Positions 38,901-51,879 of a stretch of DNA of 64,000 nt are shown here, in pieces. Numbering within the stretch: position 1 is the stretch's first letter; the number at the start of each line of letters is the position of its first letter. The position numbers and the translations under genes are program-made. The DNA is from Kudoa neothunni. Taxonomy: Eukaryota; Cnidaria. Location: positions 8,246,001 through 8,310,000 of the forward strand of contig OZ199839.1 in NCBI GenBank assembly GCA_964304625.1. Direction: 5' to 3'. Under the pieces are notes generated by a model. The model had not been told where the DNA came from and made no database searches. It saw only the letters and a list, made by a program, of their open reading frames with translations.

Positions 38901-40139
38901 ATTAGTGATTTCAATATACATAAATTGTTATAAATATCAGAATAATTAGTTGATAGTCGTAATAAATAGTTGGAAGGGAGGAATAATGCCAAAAACTTAT
39001 GAATTAAGATAATTAAAACGTTAATTTGTAAAAAATAAAAATTTTGTAGGAAAACAATCTAATCACATGTTTTTAAATATCTAATGTAGGAAAGAAGATA
39101 TTCATTGTCGTAAGAATAGCCAGTGCCAATTTTAACCCTTCCGTCAGGTGTGTTGTCCAGCCGGACCTCAAACTCATAATTATTTGATTTTCTTATTACA
39201 ATAAACAACAGCGACTTTATATACACCATGTAATCTTTCAATTGGTTGAAAAGTTTTTTTTTGCATTTAATCTATGAATTATTATAAACATGGTGCTTCC
39301 AATTTAGCCGAACAATCTGACGTTTTGTTTTCAGGCACATAAGCATGAAAAATATCAGAAATTTTAATATATTTATATAATTTATATTATTTCAACAGTT
39401 AAACGTTAGCCTATTAGTCGTGAAACTTAACCAATCTATAAAATATTAGTCTTAGCATACCGATGATTGGATTAGGGCTCTGTTTGATTTTATTGACTTT
39501 GAAAGTGTATGTAGTAAATATTTTTATTGAAAAGATATCGTTAATTTTTAAGATATTCTTTGGGGAGATGATTATCATATCGACTTGTGACATTCGGATA
39601 AAAGTTTTGATAGTGATGTTGACTTTGGAGTGTCCATGCCCAAAGGGACTTATTCCAATATTTTAAAATTTATACAAAAGAGGCCAGAGAACAAGGCATT
39701 TATAAAATGATTGTATAACTTCTTGAAATTTTTAATTAACACTTTTCTAACATAATATGCAAAAAATGTCCATAAAGTTTTAAAATTGCTTAATATAGCA
39801 TTAACACAAAACCTTAACGATTACATTTATTTAATCCGAAATCTGTACAAAGGATGCTGATTTGGTACGTAAAACGTAAATATCTGGGGGGGGGGCTTGT
39901 GTTGTCACGCAATCTAAAACAAATTGACTTTAAATTACTAGTGACTTGATTTCTGTCATCAGAGTTATTAATTTTTGATGACATTATATAGCTAGTAATA
40001 AACAATCACATTTAAAAAGTTGGTGCGTGTTACGCCAATACAAAGACATTGACTTTTTATAATGAATAATTTGAAATATCGATTCTATGTTTTGTAAATA
40101 GATTCAATATTAACTTATCATCCAATATCATGGGATTTA

Positions 40140-42640
40140 AACTGCATCATGCCAGGAACTTGATGAACCCCACATCGGAACACACGTTACTTTTGCGAAC
40201 GCTGTCCTTCGAGGGTTAAGGGGGATGTGTCGTATAAACAACTTCGATTTTTCCCCATCGTTGCCAACTTTTTTTTTGAGAATGGAATTAATCTGAGGTC
40301 GTTGTCCTTGGCGAGGTCATCCTTAACATTCCTTGATCGTACTAGGAAAACCGTTCGGAAAATCATAATGATATGGATCAACTAACTTTTTTAGAATAAG
40401 TAACGGTGTACTTTTCCCATTCCTGACCTTAGACACACACATTAAAGGGATTGTTTGAATCATCTGTGATTGGAAGAGGACTTCTCTTTAGATGATTAAG
40501 AAGGATTTTTTTGTCCCCCTTCCTACATTAGAGGATCCAAAAATTCCTTAACTTTTTTGAATGAGGTGTGGGATACAAAATTTAAATTAAAGAATTTCAA
40601 AGAAAAATTCGACCCAACCTTACGGCGGGGTTTGAAGTCTATAGGAGACATAATTTAACTTTTGTAATAAATATGATTGATGAAACTAGAAATGTCATCA
40701 TTTGACTTGGCCATTAATTTTTTTATTATTAAAACCCATTTTATGGAGTCTAACTTAGTTAGCTTCAAAAGATTCTTCATTTCTTTTATGACGTCGCAAA
40801 TGTTTGGTATACGGGATAATTCCTCAAAATATTCTCGACTTTTTTGGCCAGAATACTCCCTTTTTAATGAACGTATTTGTATGTCGAGCTATGCGTCCAT
40901 TTTTTGGGATGTATCCCCATTCATTTTTTAGCTCATCAAACGCCGATCATTCATCCCATTTCGTTACGTACACTAATTCTTGTTGATAACTCAAACTTAG
41001 TGTTAGATCAATCTAGTTAACGTACGTTAAATTATCAAATAATGTTTTCTGATTTTTGAGAATTATCTGCGAAAAAAATTTATTTATTTTCTTAAGCATA
41101 ATAGAATAAGAATTAGCCGACATGGGCGCCCGGGGGATCTTGGAGATATTTTATAAGCATATAAACACACAAAATTAATATGAGCATAAAATTTTACATG
41201 TTTGGATTGTAAAAAAGGTTACGTATAACGTATAGATTATAGTTCAGCTCGTAGACTATGAGTTGATCTGAGTTATTCGTTACTATATGGGATTTGGAAG
41301 ATATTCTGTGGGTATAAGGAGTTAGATCCATAAAATTTAAGTTATTTTTACTTGTCAAAGGCGCCTCTTAACGATTTATTCATAATTCCTTGCTGTCCAC
41401 ATTTCTCATCAGTTTGATTAACATTTTTGTTAAAGAGTCGTCGTATACGACTTTTTGCAGAGGATACATTTGTATCGTGTCTGTTTGAGTTATGATCCCA
41501 CAAGAGGAGTCATGCCATGAAATCATGTCTCTTCTTGGAGTAAAAGTACAATATAAGTTGTTTGAGTTGTGTTTCTTTCTGAGTCTTTTTGCATAAACCC
41601 TCCAAGTTGAGAAAGTAGCTGCTTCTTTTACGATACAATGTGAGGAAATTGTGTATATTTTGGGCCACGTAAATTTCGGCAATCATGCTCTTCATAATCT
41701 CCTCTATGAAGGAGTTACGGAGGTTTTTAGAGGAGTTAATGATTGGTTGGATGGTTGGGTAATCAGAAGATGGGTGTATATTTCCATTGATTGTTACTTC
41801 GTTTATTGTGGGGAGCGACAAATTAATTGAATTTTCTGCCACGAATATGGCTATGGGGTTATCTTTATAAAGTATTAGTGTTTTTTTATGTAACCATTGT
41901 TGACTTTCTGGTGGGTGGCCTTAATTGTAATAAGTATGAGGTTTTTTTAAGTGTCTATATGCATCTAAACAACCACGTCCCTCTTTCTAAACATTTTAAT
42001 TGACATCTTTTATTTGGAAAAATGAGTTTCGAACAAGAAAAATCTAAAGATTGATAACACCAGAGTAAACCAACGACTCTTATTCGTTTTTTGTATACAT
42101 TCTTTCCATCTTATGGAAAGAGTCTTTTAGTTGAGAGTTGTGGAGGTTATAGGAAGTAAGCTGATAGAATTTTCTTTTAAATGATAACCCGAAAATTTGA
42201 CAAATCATTTCCTGGATTTTTGTATAGACTCAATTCTCATTTCAATTGAGGATCCATTTTCAAGGAGGGATTATGGGATGATATTTTTTAAATTCATTTT
42301 AATGCCCATATCGAAATATGGGACTATATGAGAATCCCCGGCATGCACTCAAATATGTTGTGTTTCGATTTGTTTGATTAGGTTGTTGTAGGATGAGATG
42401 GATTCGTAACACCCATAATAGTCAATGGCGTGTATTATGCTTCCTTTGTTTAACGCATTTATTTTATATGGAGTCATTTAAGTTCGTATGAGAATTCGAT
42501 AGAAACGAGGTTGCACAAATGCTTGTAGTACGTTAATTGCGGGGGGAAGTAGTCAATTGATTTTCCCCACACGCTAATGTCTATTATTGATCTTTGAATG
42601 AAACTTGGATTCGTGCTTATTGGGGATATACTCATCGTTT
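40140..42640 (-). pseudogene. Decayed coding tract, probable fossil mobile element
   Basis: On the minus strand many short open stretches have normal protein composition and lie one after another over about 2.5 kb, for example NEWGYIPKNGRIARHTNTF, LKLTKLDSIKWVLIIKKLMA, VHAGDSHIVPYFDMGIKMNL and SIIHAIDYYGCYESISSYN. The whole is clearly broken many times and old. I recognise no diagnostic motif, so the family (retroelement, virus-like element, DNA transposon or dead host gene) is undetermined. Confidence 0.4.
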
Positions 42641-42706
42641 ATTTAATATTTGTAATGTTGAAATATTATTTAACACAATATGTATTAAAATGATCAACTT
42701 TCCGAG

Positions 42707-42910
42707 CGCTTTTGGGGTCTATTAAACCCCAAGCCATATTAAAGGTTAGTTTTTTGCCTCCTTCCAATGATCTAAATTTCCTAAAACTGGGTCTATTCTT
42801 GTCAAATTTCTTACACTATATGTCTGCCAAATAAGTTTTGAATTATCTTTAACAAATGAAAAATAAAATAAAAATTATACACTTGATGTTTATAGGGTCT
42901 AATAGATCTC
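42707..42910. repeat. GGGG-palindrome pair, possible transposon ends
   Basis: GGGGTCTATTAAACCCC at about 42714 and GGGTCTAATAGATCTCAC at about 42896 are related palindromic words. The first is close to GGGGTTTATTAGACCCC at about 63132, near the piggyBac remnant. They may mark the ends of a short non-autonomous element of that type, but no terminal inverted repeats were defined. Confidence 0.25.
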
Positions 42911-43690
42911 ACAATTTTATTTTATCATATTATGTATAAAATTATAATAAAATGGAATTGAGGATATGAGCAAAATCAATCAACGAAATAAAGAGAAAAA
43001 TGAGAAATTCTTATTCTTATAGACATAGGATCAACGGCAGGTAATCGCCAAGGAGAAATTTAGACAATCCATCAAAATCCTAGTTGTCAAACTTATTTCT
43101 TACAATATATAAAGGCTGCCAACTCGATTGAGTATTGGTGCCTTTAACAATAATTACGAGAGGCTAGGAGTTAGATTTCATCTTACAGAAATTATTATTG
43201 AGAATAAATAGAATGCCGAAAGTAATGTAATGGTGATGCAACCCTTATAAGCACAGAAATTATAATAATAACGGATTCGTTTTTGTCCGTTGCGGCTTAT
43301 TTGGATTACTGTCATCTTACTGCAATTTATCTCAAATTTATTATCCGACTTAAACCTTAAATTAAAAGGTTTTGTTGATTTTTTTAATTATAATTGATTG
43401 TTTAATTAGATTAAAATTTGTTTTTAATATTTGCATTACAGCTTCCCGTTATATTTTAAATTTCTTGGCTTATGAAAGAAAGAGACAATTTTTTAATGTA
43501 CCACGTAATAATGAAAATGCTATCTAATGTACATGATAACATTAATAGTATTATTTTTAATTGGTCAGTAATTGGCCTTTAGTAACGGAATTATTTGATA
43601 ATTCGTGACTAGAAATATTCACTTGATTACATTTCGTGACATTGAAGTATCCACTTAAAATAAAAAAAGGTGATTCACTAAGTTTAAATA

Positions 43691-43760
43691 CAGTAAGGTC
43701 TCGATATTGGGCAGTAAAAGTCCAGGTCCCGATTTAGTGCGCAATATCGAGACCTTACTG
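43691..43760. mobile_element. 70-bp pogo/Tigger-like MITE
   Basis: A 70-bp element is flanked by TA on both sides (43689-43690 and 43761-43762). The first 19 bases, CAGTAAGGTCTCGATATTG, are repeated perfectly as the reverse complement at the other end. CAGTA-type ends with CTCGATAT and a TA target duplication are characteristic of pogo/Tigger elements. The interior has a second, imperfect inverted copy (GCAGTAAAAGTCC versus the CCCGATTTAGTGC side). Confidence 0.8.
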
Positions 43761-46700
43761 TAAATAAAAAAATGTGATTAAACATTAGTGTTTGAAGTTT
43801 TGGGGGATCTACGTAGGAGGTAATATAACAAATTTTGATGGATGTGGTATTAATAATTGACTCCATTCCATTCAATTCTGATTATTTACATAAATATGAT
43901 AAGCGATTATTTAATATACATAAGTTATTTACCCTATGTGTGCCAGATATATGCACTCGGAGGAGAAATTTTTCGTCCAAAGACAAACAGGTAATAGACA
44001 GGGTGTGGTAGCTAAAAAACCAAATCTGTATATAGACAGCTTGTGATTAAGCTAAAATTTAGAGGGATTAAAAATTTCAAGTGTGCAAGCGTACATGCCT
44101 TAAAGGACTAAAATATACCATGCGAATAGTCTGCGCTTTTATCATTACAGAATGGTTTTGTTACGCGAAAAAAGTTTTGATTCATGAGGAAAACCGTGAT
44201 AGGGGTTTTGAGTTTAAAGAATTTCAATTGGATACCGCAATATGTTGTTATTCGTGATGCTTCTAAGTCCGACATGAAAAGAATAAAATATTAATTACTT
44301 GTCATATCGAAATCTAAATGTTTCATTTCGTTTTTTGAAAGTTTTCTTTAAATATAACTGATTTTTCTATCATTACAGAAAATAATGCTAATCTAATATC
44401 CGATGTTTGAATGAGAAGGGAATATTAATTAAAAAATTAAAAGCCTCCTTAGGAATGTTTATTCCTTACTATCTTTTTTTATAACGTTTCATTGTAAATT
44501 ATCAAATTTAATTATGTAAAAATGAGAATACGTATAAACAAGAAACAGGTGTATTGCATTTTGTGGAAAATACCGACTTTAGTTTGAATGGATAACAATG
44601 CAACAAAATACTTTCAAAGTAATTTTTTAATAAAATTAATTTTTATAAATAATTTACCCTAAAAAATTTTATTTAATCCGTAAAACTTTCATAAAGATAA
44701 CCCGAAAAAGGGGGTATCACTAATCCGGCATCGCAAAAAATGGATTAAAGACGCCCATCGGAAAACGTTCAAGACCGACAGTGTGCGGTTGTATTAAAAT
44801 CGTAAAGCGTTTACATTTTAAAAAGTTGTCATTTAATTTACCATTAACTCTAATACAAAAACTTTAATATTAACTCTTAATGGACCACCATGTTTTCCGC
44901 GAGCTCAAGAACAAGTCTGGGCTTAAATTGGTTAAATATCGTTATTAGCGCGATTAACATTTAAGTTATATTGCATTGTAAGGCCTTAAAAAAATAAAAC
45001 ACATTTTCATTACGTAGAGTTACTAAAAGTACAAGTAATGCTGCTTAAAGAGTGTTCGGTACAGTCGTTCTTATGGCACTGGCAACAAATCTGTTTGCTC
45101 CCGCGTGCGACATTAGATGTAGATGAACAAAGCTAACATAGCCTTCTTTTATTTTCATCTTTGTCGTCATTGTTTGCGTAATGAATATCAAAATCGTATC
45201 CCGAGATTTACATTGAACGCTTTAAGGTCACCTGGAAAGAAATTTTAGGATTTTACAATCTACTACTCTGTACATCTTTTATCAATGATACACCCAAATC
45301 ATCTTCAGAACTCTTATTTAACACATTACTTTGGATAAAATTTTGTCTAGATCGCTCGAAAAAAATACTTTCACAATCAGGCGATATTTTGATTAACATG
45401 CAAAAGTGTGTTTGAAATTAAACAAACCAAACGAAGGATTTCATTTTTAATTAATGCCTGCATTACATGCTTAAAATTTCTCAAAATGAATTAAGTAATA
45501 ATTAAATTTTTTTGAATTTATGTGAAATTTGGGTTTAAAATAATGAAGTTTTGGGGTTATAAACACAATTTAATAGGTGGGGGCTCGCGGAACCCAAGTT
45601 GATCCATTAAGGGTTAATTAGTTAAGCTCCTATTTTGAACAGTGATATTTTCCGATTCCTTTTAACATTAGTTCTAATAGGCTTATTGTTGTAATTACGG
45701 CTTCAATAAGTTTTGTAATCGTAATAAATATACAATAAATGCATAAATAGTATTCATAGTAAATATAAAATTTTCCAATTTATTCAAAGAAACCTCCAAA
45801 TTACTAGGGTCATAAATGACCTCAACATCCCAAGGGAATTTACCCCAGCATCGCCTATCGATAGCCTAAATAAAATTTTAAATCTATTATGCAACTATCT
45901 TGCCACGTTGCGTTGCACCAAGAAATGATTATTATATTATTAGCGTAAGGAAAGAAGATTTGGCTTATCAACAATAGGATTTTCGCTATTCGAAGGGTCG
46001 CATCAATAACAGTGATTATTAAATAAATATAGTTAAAACCTAACATTATTTTTTAAGGAGTTGGGGAAATTCATGAGCATGCCTCAGGATTCTTAAATAA
46101 CATAAATCTCTCAATAGTATATATGTGAAGCGAGCGTTTTAAATCATTATTTCCGATCAAGAATTGTTGTTGTTAATGCTCAATTAGGAATTTATCTCCC
46201 AGAGAATTATTTATGAGAGAAAATGTAATGCGAAAGTTAAGTTTGAATAATGTGAAGCTACATCATCTGCAATCGTGACCCTTAACTGATGTGAAAAATT
46301 ATATACAGAAAAAAAGATTTAATGATAAATCACCATCACTGATTCAAAAAAGATTAAATTTTCTTTTTAATTAATTGTTTCTCTCTGTAGACAGTTTCAA
46401 CTACTCTAATAACTATACGTTTCTTTTTCCTCAATGAGCTTTTAATTTATAAAAGAATTTTATTCACTTTTCAAAAATATATGGATTTTTAATTTAGTGT
46501 TTACTACGGTATGACAAATTTTCGCCAACAGGCGCGCTCGTAGCATTGGTAAAATTGCACGCACAACACAGCAGAGGGATAAATGCTATAATTCAACTCT
46601 AATGATCAATTATTTTGAAGGAAATCACTCAGTTATAGTGATATTTTTAAGTTTTCTGACAATTATATCGTATACTTCTCGTTCAATATCCGTTTGATAT

Positions 46701-47335
46701 TTATACCTTTTCAACCTTGATACTTCAAATAATGTCTTAAATTATGTCTTAAATCAGGAAAATGAGAGAGGCAATTTAGAACAGAGTAATTTTTTGTGCT
46801 CTATAGTCATATTTACGAAATTTGTCATCTCTGTGACAATTACCTTCACTTATAAAATCACTAATATTGGCGACGTTTTCAATAGTGTTTCAGCCCCATA
46901 CCTTCACTAGTTTTGAAAAACTTTGTTATTTCATATTTCTCTTTGAATGTCCTAACTCAATTTTCATTGCTATCATCCATTTCGCCATTAATCGAAAACA
47001 AAAACCTCAACGCACCTGAAAGGTTACGAACCACACCGTCACTACAAAATAATCCATAAAAAACATAATTAATTAAAAATATATTAGTTGTATTATTGAC
47101 GGATCAATATAAGTTTTAAATAGCTTGAGAAATAAATAAATTATTAATATCTCATATTTTTCTCAAATTACGAACTACACGTCACCCACTGTATATAAAC
47201 TTTTGAAATCCTCGAGAAACAATGACATGAGTTTGTATAAAGGTTATCTTTATAACAAATATATTTTTATCGATATTAAAATAACACCTTACATTACTTT
47301 TTTTAAAAACAACAAAATTGAATATTTAATTTTAC

Positions 47336-47846
47336 ATGTTTAATCCTGGTCAAATATTCATCAGAAAACTTCAAAAAATTAGAGTATATAGTCAATATAA
47401 AAGTTGTGCTGAATTTTTATATTTGTTAATAAGCACATTTGCTCCCGTATCAATAGGCTTCGTTGAAGACGAGTACGAAAAAGCATTTAAAGAAAGGAAA
47501 CGAACTAAAGAATATTAATTTATCTTCATTTTTTCAATATTTTGAAAGAACTACCTAGAAGGAACCTATTAATCAACTGAATCTTGCAATGCTGATTTTA
47601 GAGTCATGGTCAATATTACGTTCACATAAAACCATTTTGGGGATTAGAATCAACATTCCTGACGCAAACAAAACTTATGTCTCCTGGGTTAACAACTTCA
47701 TCTGGAAAATTAAAAGTAAATTTTGTGCGCCTGTCTGTTGGGGAATTTTCGCCGTAGGGTTTATTACTCATTACTCATTAAAAATCCAAAAATCGATTGT
47801 ACCATCCATAATAACTCTTGTTTTATATTATATTAAATATTATTGA
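47336..47846 (+). CDS. Small ORF pair, faintly MIC26/27-like
   Basis: Two frames: 47336-47518 (60 aa, ending FVEDEYEKAFKERKRTKEY) and 47589-47846 (85 aa). The second has a membrane-prone segment (CWGIFAVGFITHY) followed by KIQKSIVPSIITLVLYYIKY. The order GxxxxG helix, Lys-rich turn, Pro, second hydrophobic stretch ending in Tyr-Tyr recalls the C-terminal part of APOO/APOOL-type MICOS subunits. VEDEYEKAF recalls the KYVEE motif near their start. No splice signals joining the two were found. They may be two micro-genes, fragments of a decayed gene, or chance; the resemblance is weak. Confidence 0.2.
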
Positions 47847-48910
47847 AGTGATCGCTAAGATGTTTCAATATATTGATAAGTGAGGTTCTCTACTGCGTGT
47901 TATTATTTTATTAAAAATTATTAACCCAAACCATAACAGGTTTCTCATTCATGAGATCACATCATTAAAATGGAAACTATATTGATAAATTATGTGTATG
48001 TAATCTAACGTGTTCTCGACCACGTATACGAATTGCGTTTTTAATGATTCCAATTTGATTAAGCCTTTTAATTAGCTTAATCTGGGAATACATTAAACTT
48101 TATTGATATTTTGGAGATCTCTCATCATTAAATAATATGTATAGTTTCTTCAAAATATTATAAATTTCCTGCTTTTTATTTGCGGCAATAGATACGCTAT
48201 TCATTAGGAAGCTCCAACTCAAATGTTCATTGCGCGTGCTCGTATTTACTAACTAAGCCTTGCCATTTTCATTTTTCGTATAAATATTTAAGATCAAATT
48301 TTTTAAATCTATTTCACATTATTTTTTCAAAATTCAATTTTATCACTATGATTTAAATACAACGGAGTTCAGTTGATATCTCGACTACCCGAATATTATT
48401 TTGATGGCCCTAAGTCTTTCTATTAAATTAATGCGATTTTCGAATAATCACATGCACTTTTAATTAGATCTCATATGTGGGGATTAGATAATTTTATTTT
48501 CGGTTAATTACTAATAAACACTTTAATATTCCCCTATTCTGTCAAATACACAACCTTAATATTTTATCGCGTTGATTAAAAATGTAATGAATATTAAACC
48601 AATTAGTTGGTTGACGTCGATTAATGATTGAAACCAATTTTTCACTATAAACAAATTAAGATTTTCTTAATTTAAAAGCTCTTAAAACTTATTCGAGATG
48701 AGAGGTTAATTGCCAGGTGAGGGCGGATTGAGCTGGAAAAATTTAAACCTCGTTTCTACTCTTCTGGTTGGTTTGTTGACGTTGGGTTGATCAATATATA
48801 TTTTTTCTTGGCAAATATTTTCATTTTTGTACAACATTATCAAGGTAATTATATTTGTTTGCGTGACAAAAAACTGATGATAAAATGATAATTACTATCG
48901 GCTAAGCTTA

Positions 48911-51237
48911 ATGCATGACTTAGTGAAATTAAGAATTTGGTGCTTATTAAATCAACTAGATAACGAAGTTATGGAAAGAAAAGGTAGTCGCCTTGGTAGG
49001 AAATCAAGTGAAAGAAATGCCATATTTGGATTTCGCTCCAGCAAGATAGGTAGTGATTTTATGGTGAATAACATTGTTGAAAATGAGAATGAACTAATGC
49101 AACTTATGGTGGAGGATTTGTGCCAATGGATGACTCAAATAGTTGGTCAAGGTATGGAGATCACTCCTAATAGTTTTTTCCCTCAACTGGAAGATGGTGT
49201 GATTTTGTGTCGTTTGGCAAATTCCATTCAAGAATACGCAATCAAAGCAGCTAGTGACAGCAAAAGCGGACTACTAGGGAAAAAGATTAAGTTCAAGTCA
49301 AGTAACCTTTGCAAACGAGATAAGAGTAAATTCCATGCCCGAGAAAATGTGAGCAAATTTCTTGAATGGTGCCGATCCCACAAGTAAATCGAATAGGGAT
49401 GTGTGTATTTGAAGTTGAACTATTTTGTTTGTTTAGCATTCCAAGCCCAATGCTTTTCGAATCTAATGATATCGTGGTAGGAGGCACAGATGGTGGACGA
49501 GAGGTTATTATCTGTTTGATGAATCTTGCCAAAAAGTTCTCTATCGATTATTATGTACCTGCGCCTGAGATGGTGAAAGTTGAAGTGGAAAATGAGATAA
49601 AGACCAAAAAAACGTATATGCACTAACATTATCAAATAACTTTTCTTCAGAAAGATCTGAGTTTGCCGAATACAATATTAGCTATCACACACTTCGAAAC
49701 GAACGGGAAACCCACGAAGAATCATTGAATTTGGCTGATAATTCTGCCGCTAGTTGTGATGGACCTAATTTTGAGTCTCGAGGCTCATATCATTTTGGAC
49801 ACTTTTCGGATAAAACTAGCGGAACTGAGCTTTCAGAGAAAAATCTTAAATCACTCAATAACCTTATTAGTGATAACCCATTCGGTGATGGTGTGCAATC
49901 ACCAAATGTGAATGTCACAAGAACCCCGGCCAACGATATCCAATCTTTCACTGAAAGTGAACCTCAACTAACACCTAATAAAGACAAATATGATCTCCAA
50001 AAGGTGAATGATGAACGACTAAACCAATCTGAAGATCTTATCAACTTACTGAAAAGTCCTCAAAATCCCTGGTCGATACCGACGAGGAGAGTCGCGATAA
50101 GAACCCATTTGTAATCCAATGTGTAAGCGATGACATTATAGACACGGTTGCCAGGTGAGCTAATTTAAGGGGTACTCATTTTAAATTTAATCGTTTCTGA
50201 CTAGATACAGTGATGTTGACTAATGATAAAAAGGGGGAAACTTTAGTTGAAAGTAGTTGATATTATGTAGATAGATTGACTGTAACTTTCGTAAGTGGAA
50301 GGAGTTTTACTTGAGGAAGATAATTTATTTTCAGCCCCCACACCATCACGACATGTCTTTTACTCCGCTGGTAACATTATTTATTAATGATTAGTTTGAT
50401 TTGTCCATTTTTATATTAGAGAAGGAGGGAACTGTTTCGAATTCTCCAAATACTTCAAATAATGTGTTTATTGATAAACCTGCTGAACGTACAAAAACTC
50501 CAGCTTCAACCGACCTAAGTGATGATGAGTTCAAGACTGAAAAAAATTATTTGACCAAAGAGATGGCCGATATCATTCTTTCCGGCGTGACTGATTCTCA
50601 CTCTATTACGAACGAGTCAAAAAAGGAGGACATTGCACACAGTAAAATACCCTTCGCTCCATCGTCTGAAAGTTGTAAATCTGTGTGTGAATATCATATT
50701 TGTGGAGTGAATTGGTATAAAAAATCAATTTAAATTATTCTTTTAGAATTGTGCAAAATCTTTCGGCCAAGATATTTCACATGGAGATTCCGCCTATTTG
50801 AGCGAGACTGAGTTTTTAGGGAATGAAAAAATCCAATCCTGTCCTCCTTCGTCTGTGGAAGATGATTTGAACAATCTGAAAAAGGTATCAAATTTTATTG
50901 AGCCCTACTTGCTTGTTTGTCCAACCACTAAAATCTTCTAGTTCTGCCATATCATACGACAATCTGGCGTCGGACAAGAAATACCCGTGCTAAAGTTTGT
51001 GTGTATTCAACTTGGGGAAAAATACATATTTATGAAGGTTGAATTTAAGATATATTTTGTTTGATAATATTAAGATGAGTATATTTGATTATTATATATT
51101 TTCATTTCTAGAAAATCAAAGGTCACATATTTGTTCGTTATAATCGCCAATGGCTTCCGTTGGATGCCTTAATTAGGGATATCACTAGCCCTAATTCGAG
51201 TGGTAATCCCACTCAGCCAACTTCATCTCGTCAATAA
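48911..51237 (+). CDS. GAS2-like protein B, degenerate GAS2 domain
   Basis: Nine exons: 48911-49383, 49437-49613, 49655-50003, 50057-50120, 50335-50370, 50420-50682, 50747-50884, 50942-51037, 51112-51237; about 573 residues. The CH domain covers about residues 55-215 (ELMQLMVEDLCQWMTQIVG, DGVILCRLANSIQEYAIK, ENVSKFLEWCRSHK, PSPMLFESNDIVVGGTDGG). A disordered Ser/Asn/Asp-rich linker follows. The last two exons form a weak GAS2-related domain: LKFVCIQLGEKYIFMK, then GHIFVRYNRQWLPLDALIRD, where RYNRQW replaces the near-invariant RVGGGW. Exons 4-5 are the least certain join; the donor used (T then GTGTAAG) keeps the frame, while the stronger AGGTGAGC site at 50153 does not. The start could also be the in-frame ATG at 48971. 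Microtubule binding may be weakened or lost. Confidence 0.72.
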
Positions 51238-51879
51238 TCATGTCATGACTTATTCTCAATTTCCAATTGACGAGGAATATACTTAAACTAATCCCATTAC
51301 TTATTCATTGACTGAAACTACTCAAAAACTATTTTGATGCCTTAAAATTGTGTTTATATTTGTTGGGCCGCAATATCTAGCTCTAGCAGGAATAAATAAT
51401 TTGCGTGGTTACGGTTTCTGTATTCGTTCAACCAAATACACTTATAGAGGGTTTTAGCAATTACCCTAGGTTATTTGCAAATTATGTCGATGTAAATATT
51501 ATTAAACTTATTAGATGCTTCCATGGGGTTTAATCTAAGTAGGTGAATACTTAGTGATCGTTTTGTTGATTCTACTATTCACATATTGGTTATACCGAAC
51601 TGTGAATTAAGTTTATTTCGGTTAGAATATTGTTAAACAAAACAACCAAAAGCTGTGTCAACAATTGAAGATAATAACAACTCCTTAAAAAGCTAGTTAT
51701 TTATCATATTCACCTAATTAATGTATGAGATCCAAATTCTATTGACCTATACATAGGTGTTTAGGCTGGGTAATAGGATTAAATTTTATTTCTTCCGCAA
51801 TTGAGAATTAGTTATCAATAATAACTGGTCGAATCACGATATTATCATACTGGCGAAATATTAATCTACCTGAGCAAAC
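51238..51879. other. Spacer between GAS2-like B and C
   Basis: About 640 nt without coding exon. AATAAA at about 51391 may end gene B. The remainder must hold the promoter of gene C, but no element can be assigned. Confidence 0.4.

Larger units (their letters stand above)
35987..48910. other. 13-kb gene-poor interval between GAS2-like genes
   Basis: No well-supported gene is present. The interval holds a decayed coding tract (about 40140-42640, minus), GGGG...CCCC palindromes near 42707 and 42893, a 70-bp pogo-like MITE at 43691, a piggyBac-type end near 45582-45617, a possible similar end (TTTTAACCCTTCCGTCAGG) near 39133, and two small ORFs at 47336-47846. A nine-base G run is at about 39886. 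The remainder (35987-39050, 43770-45580, 45620-47330, 47850-48910) is AT-rich sequence in which I see nothing. Confidence 0.5.

Noticed and set aside
39463-39666. 67-codon hydrophobic ORF
   Set aside because: Built from AT-rich codons (Ile, Leu, Val, Phe), as expected by chance in this base composition. No homology recognised.
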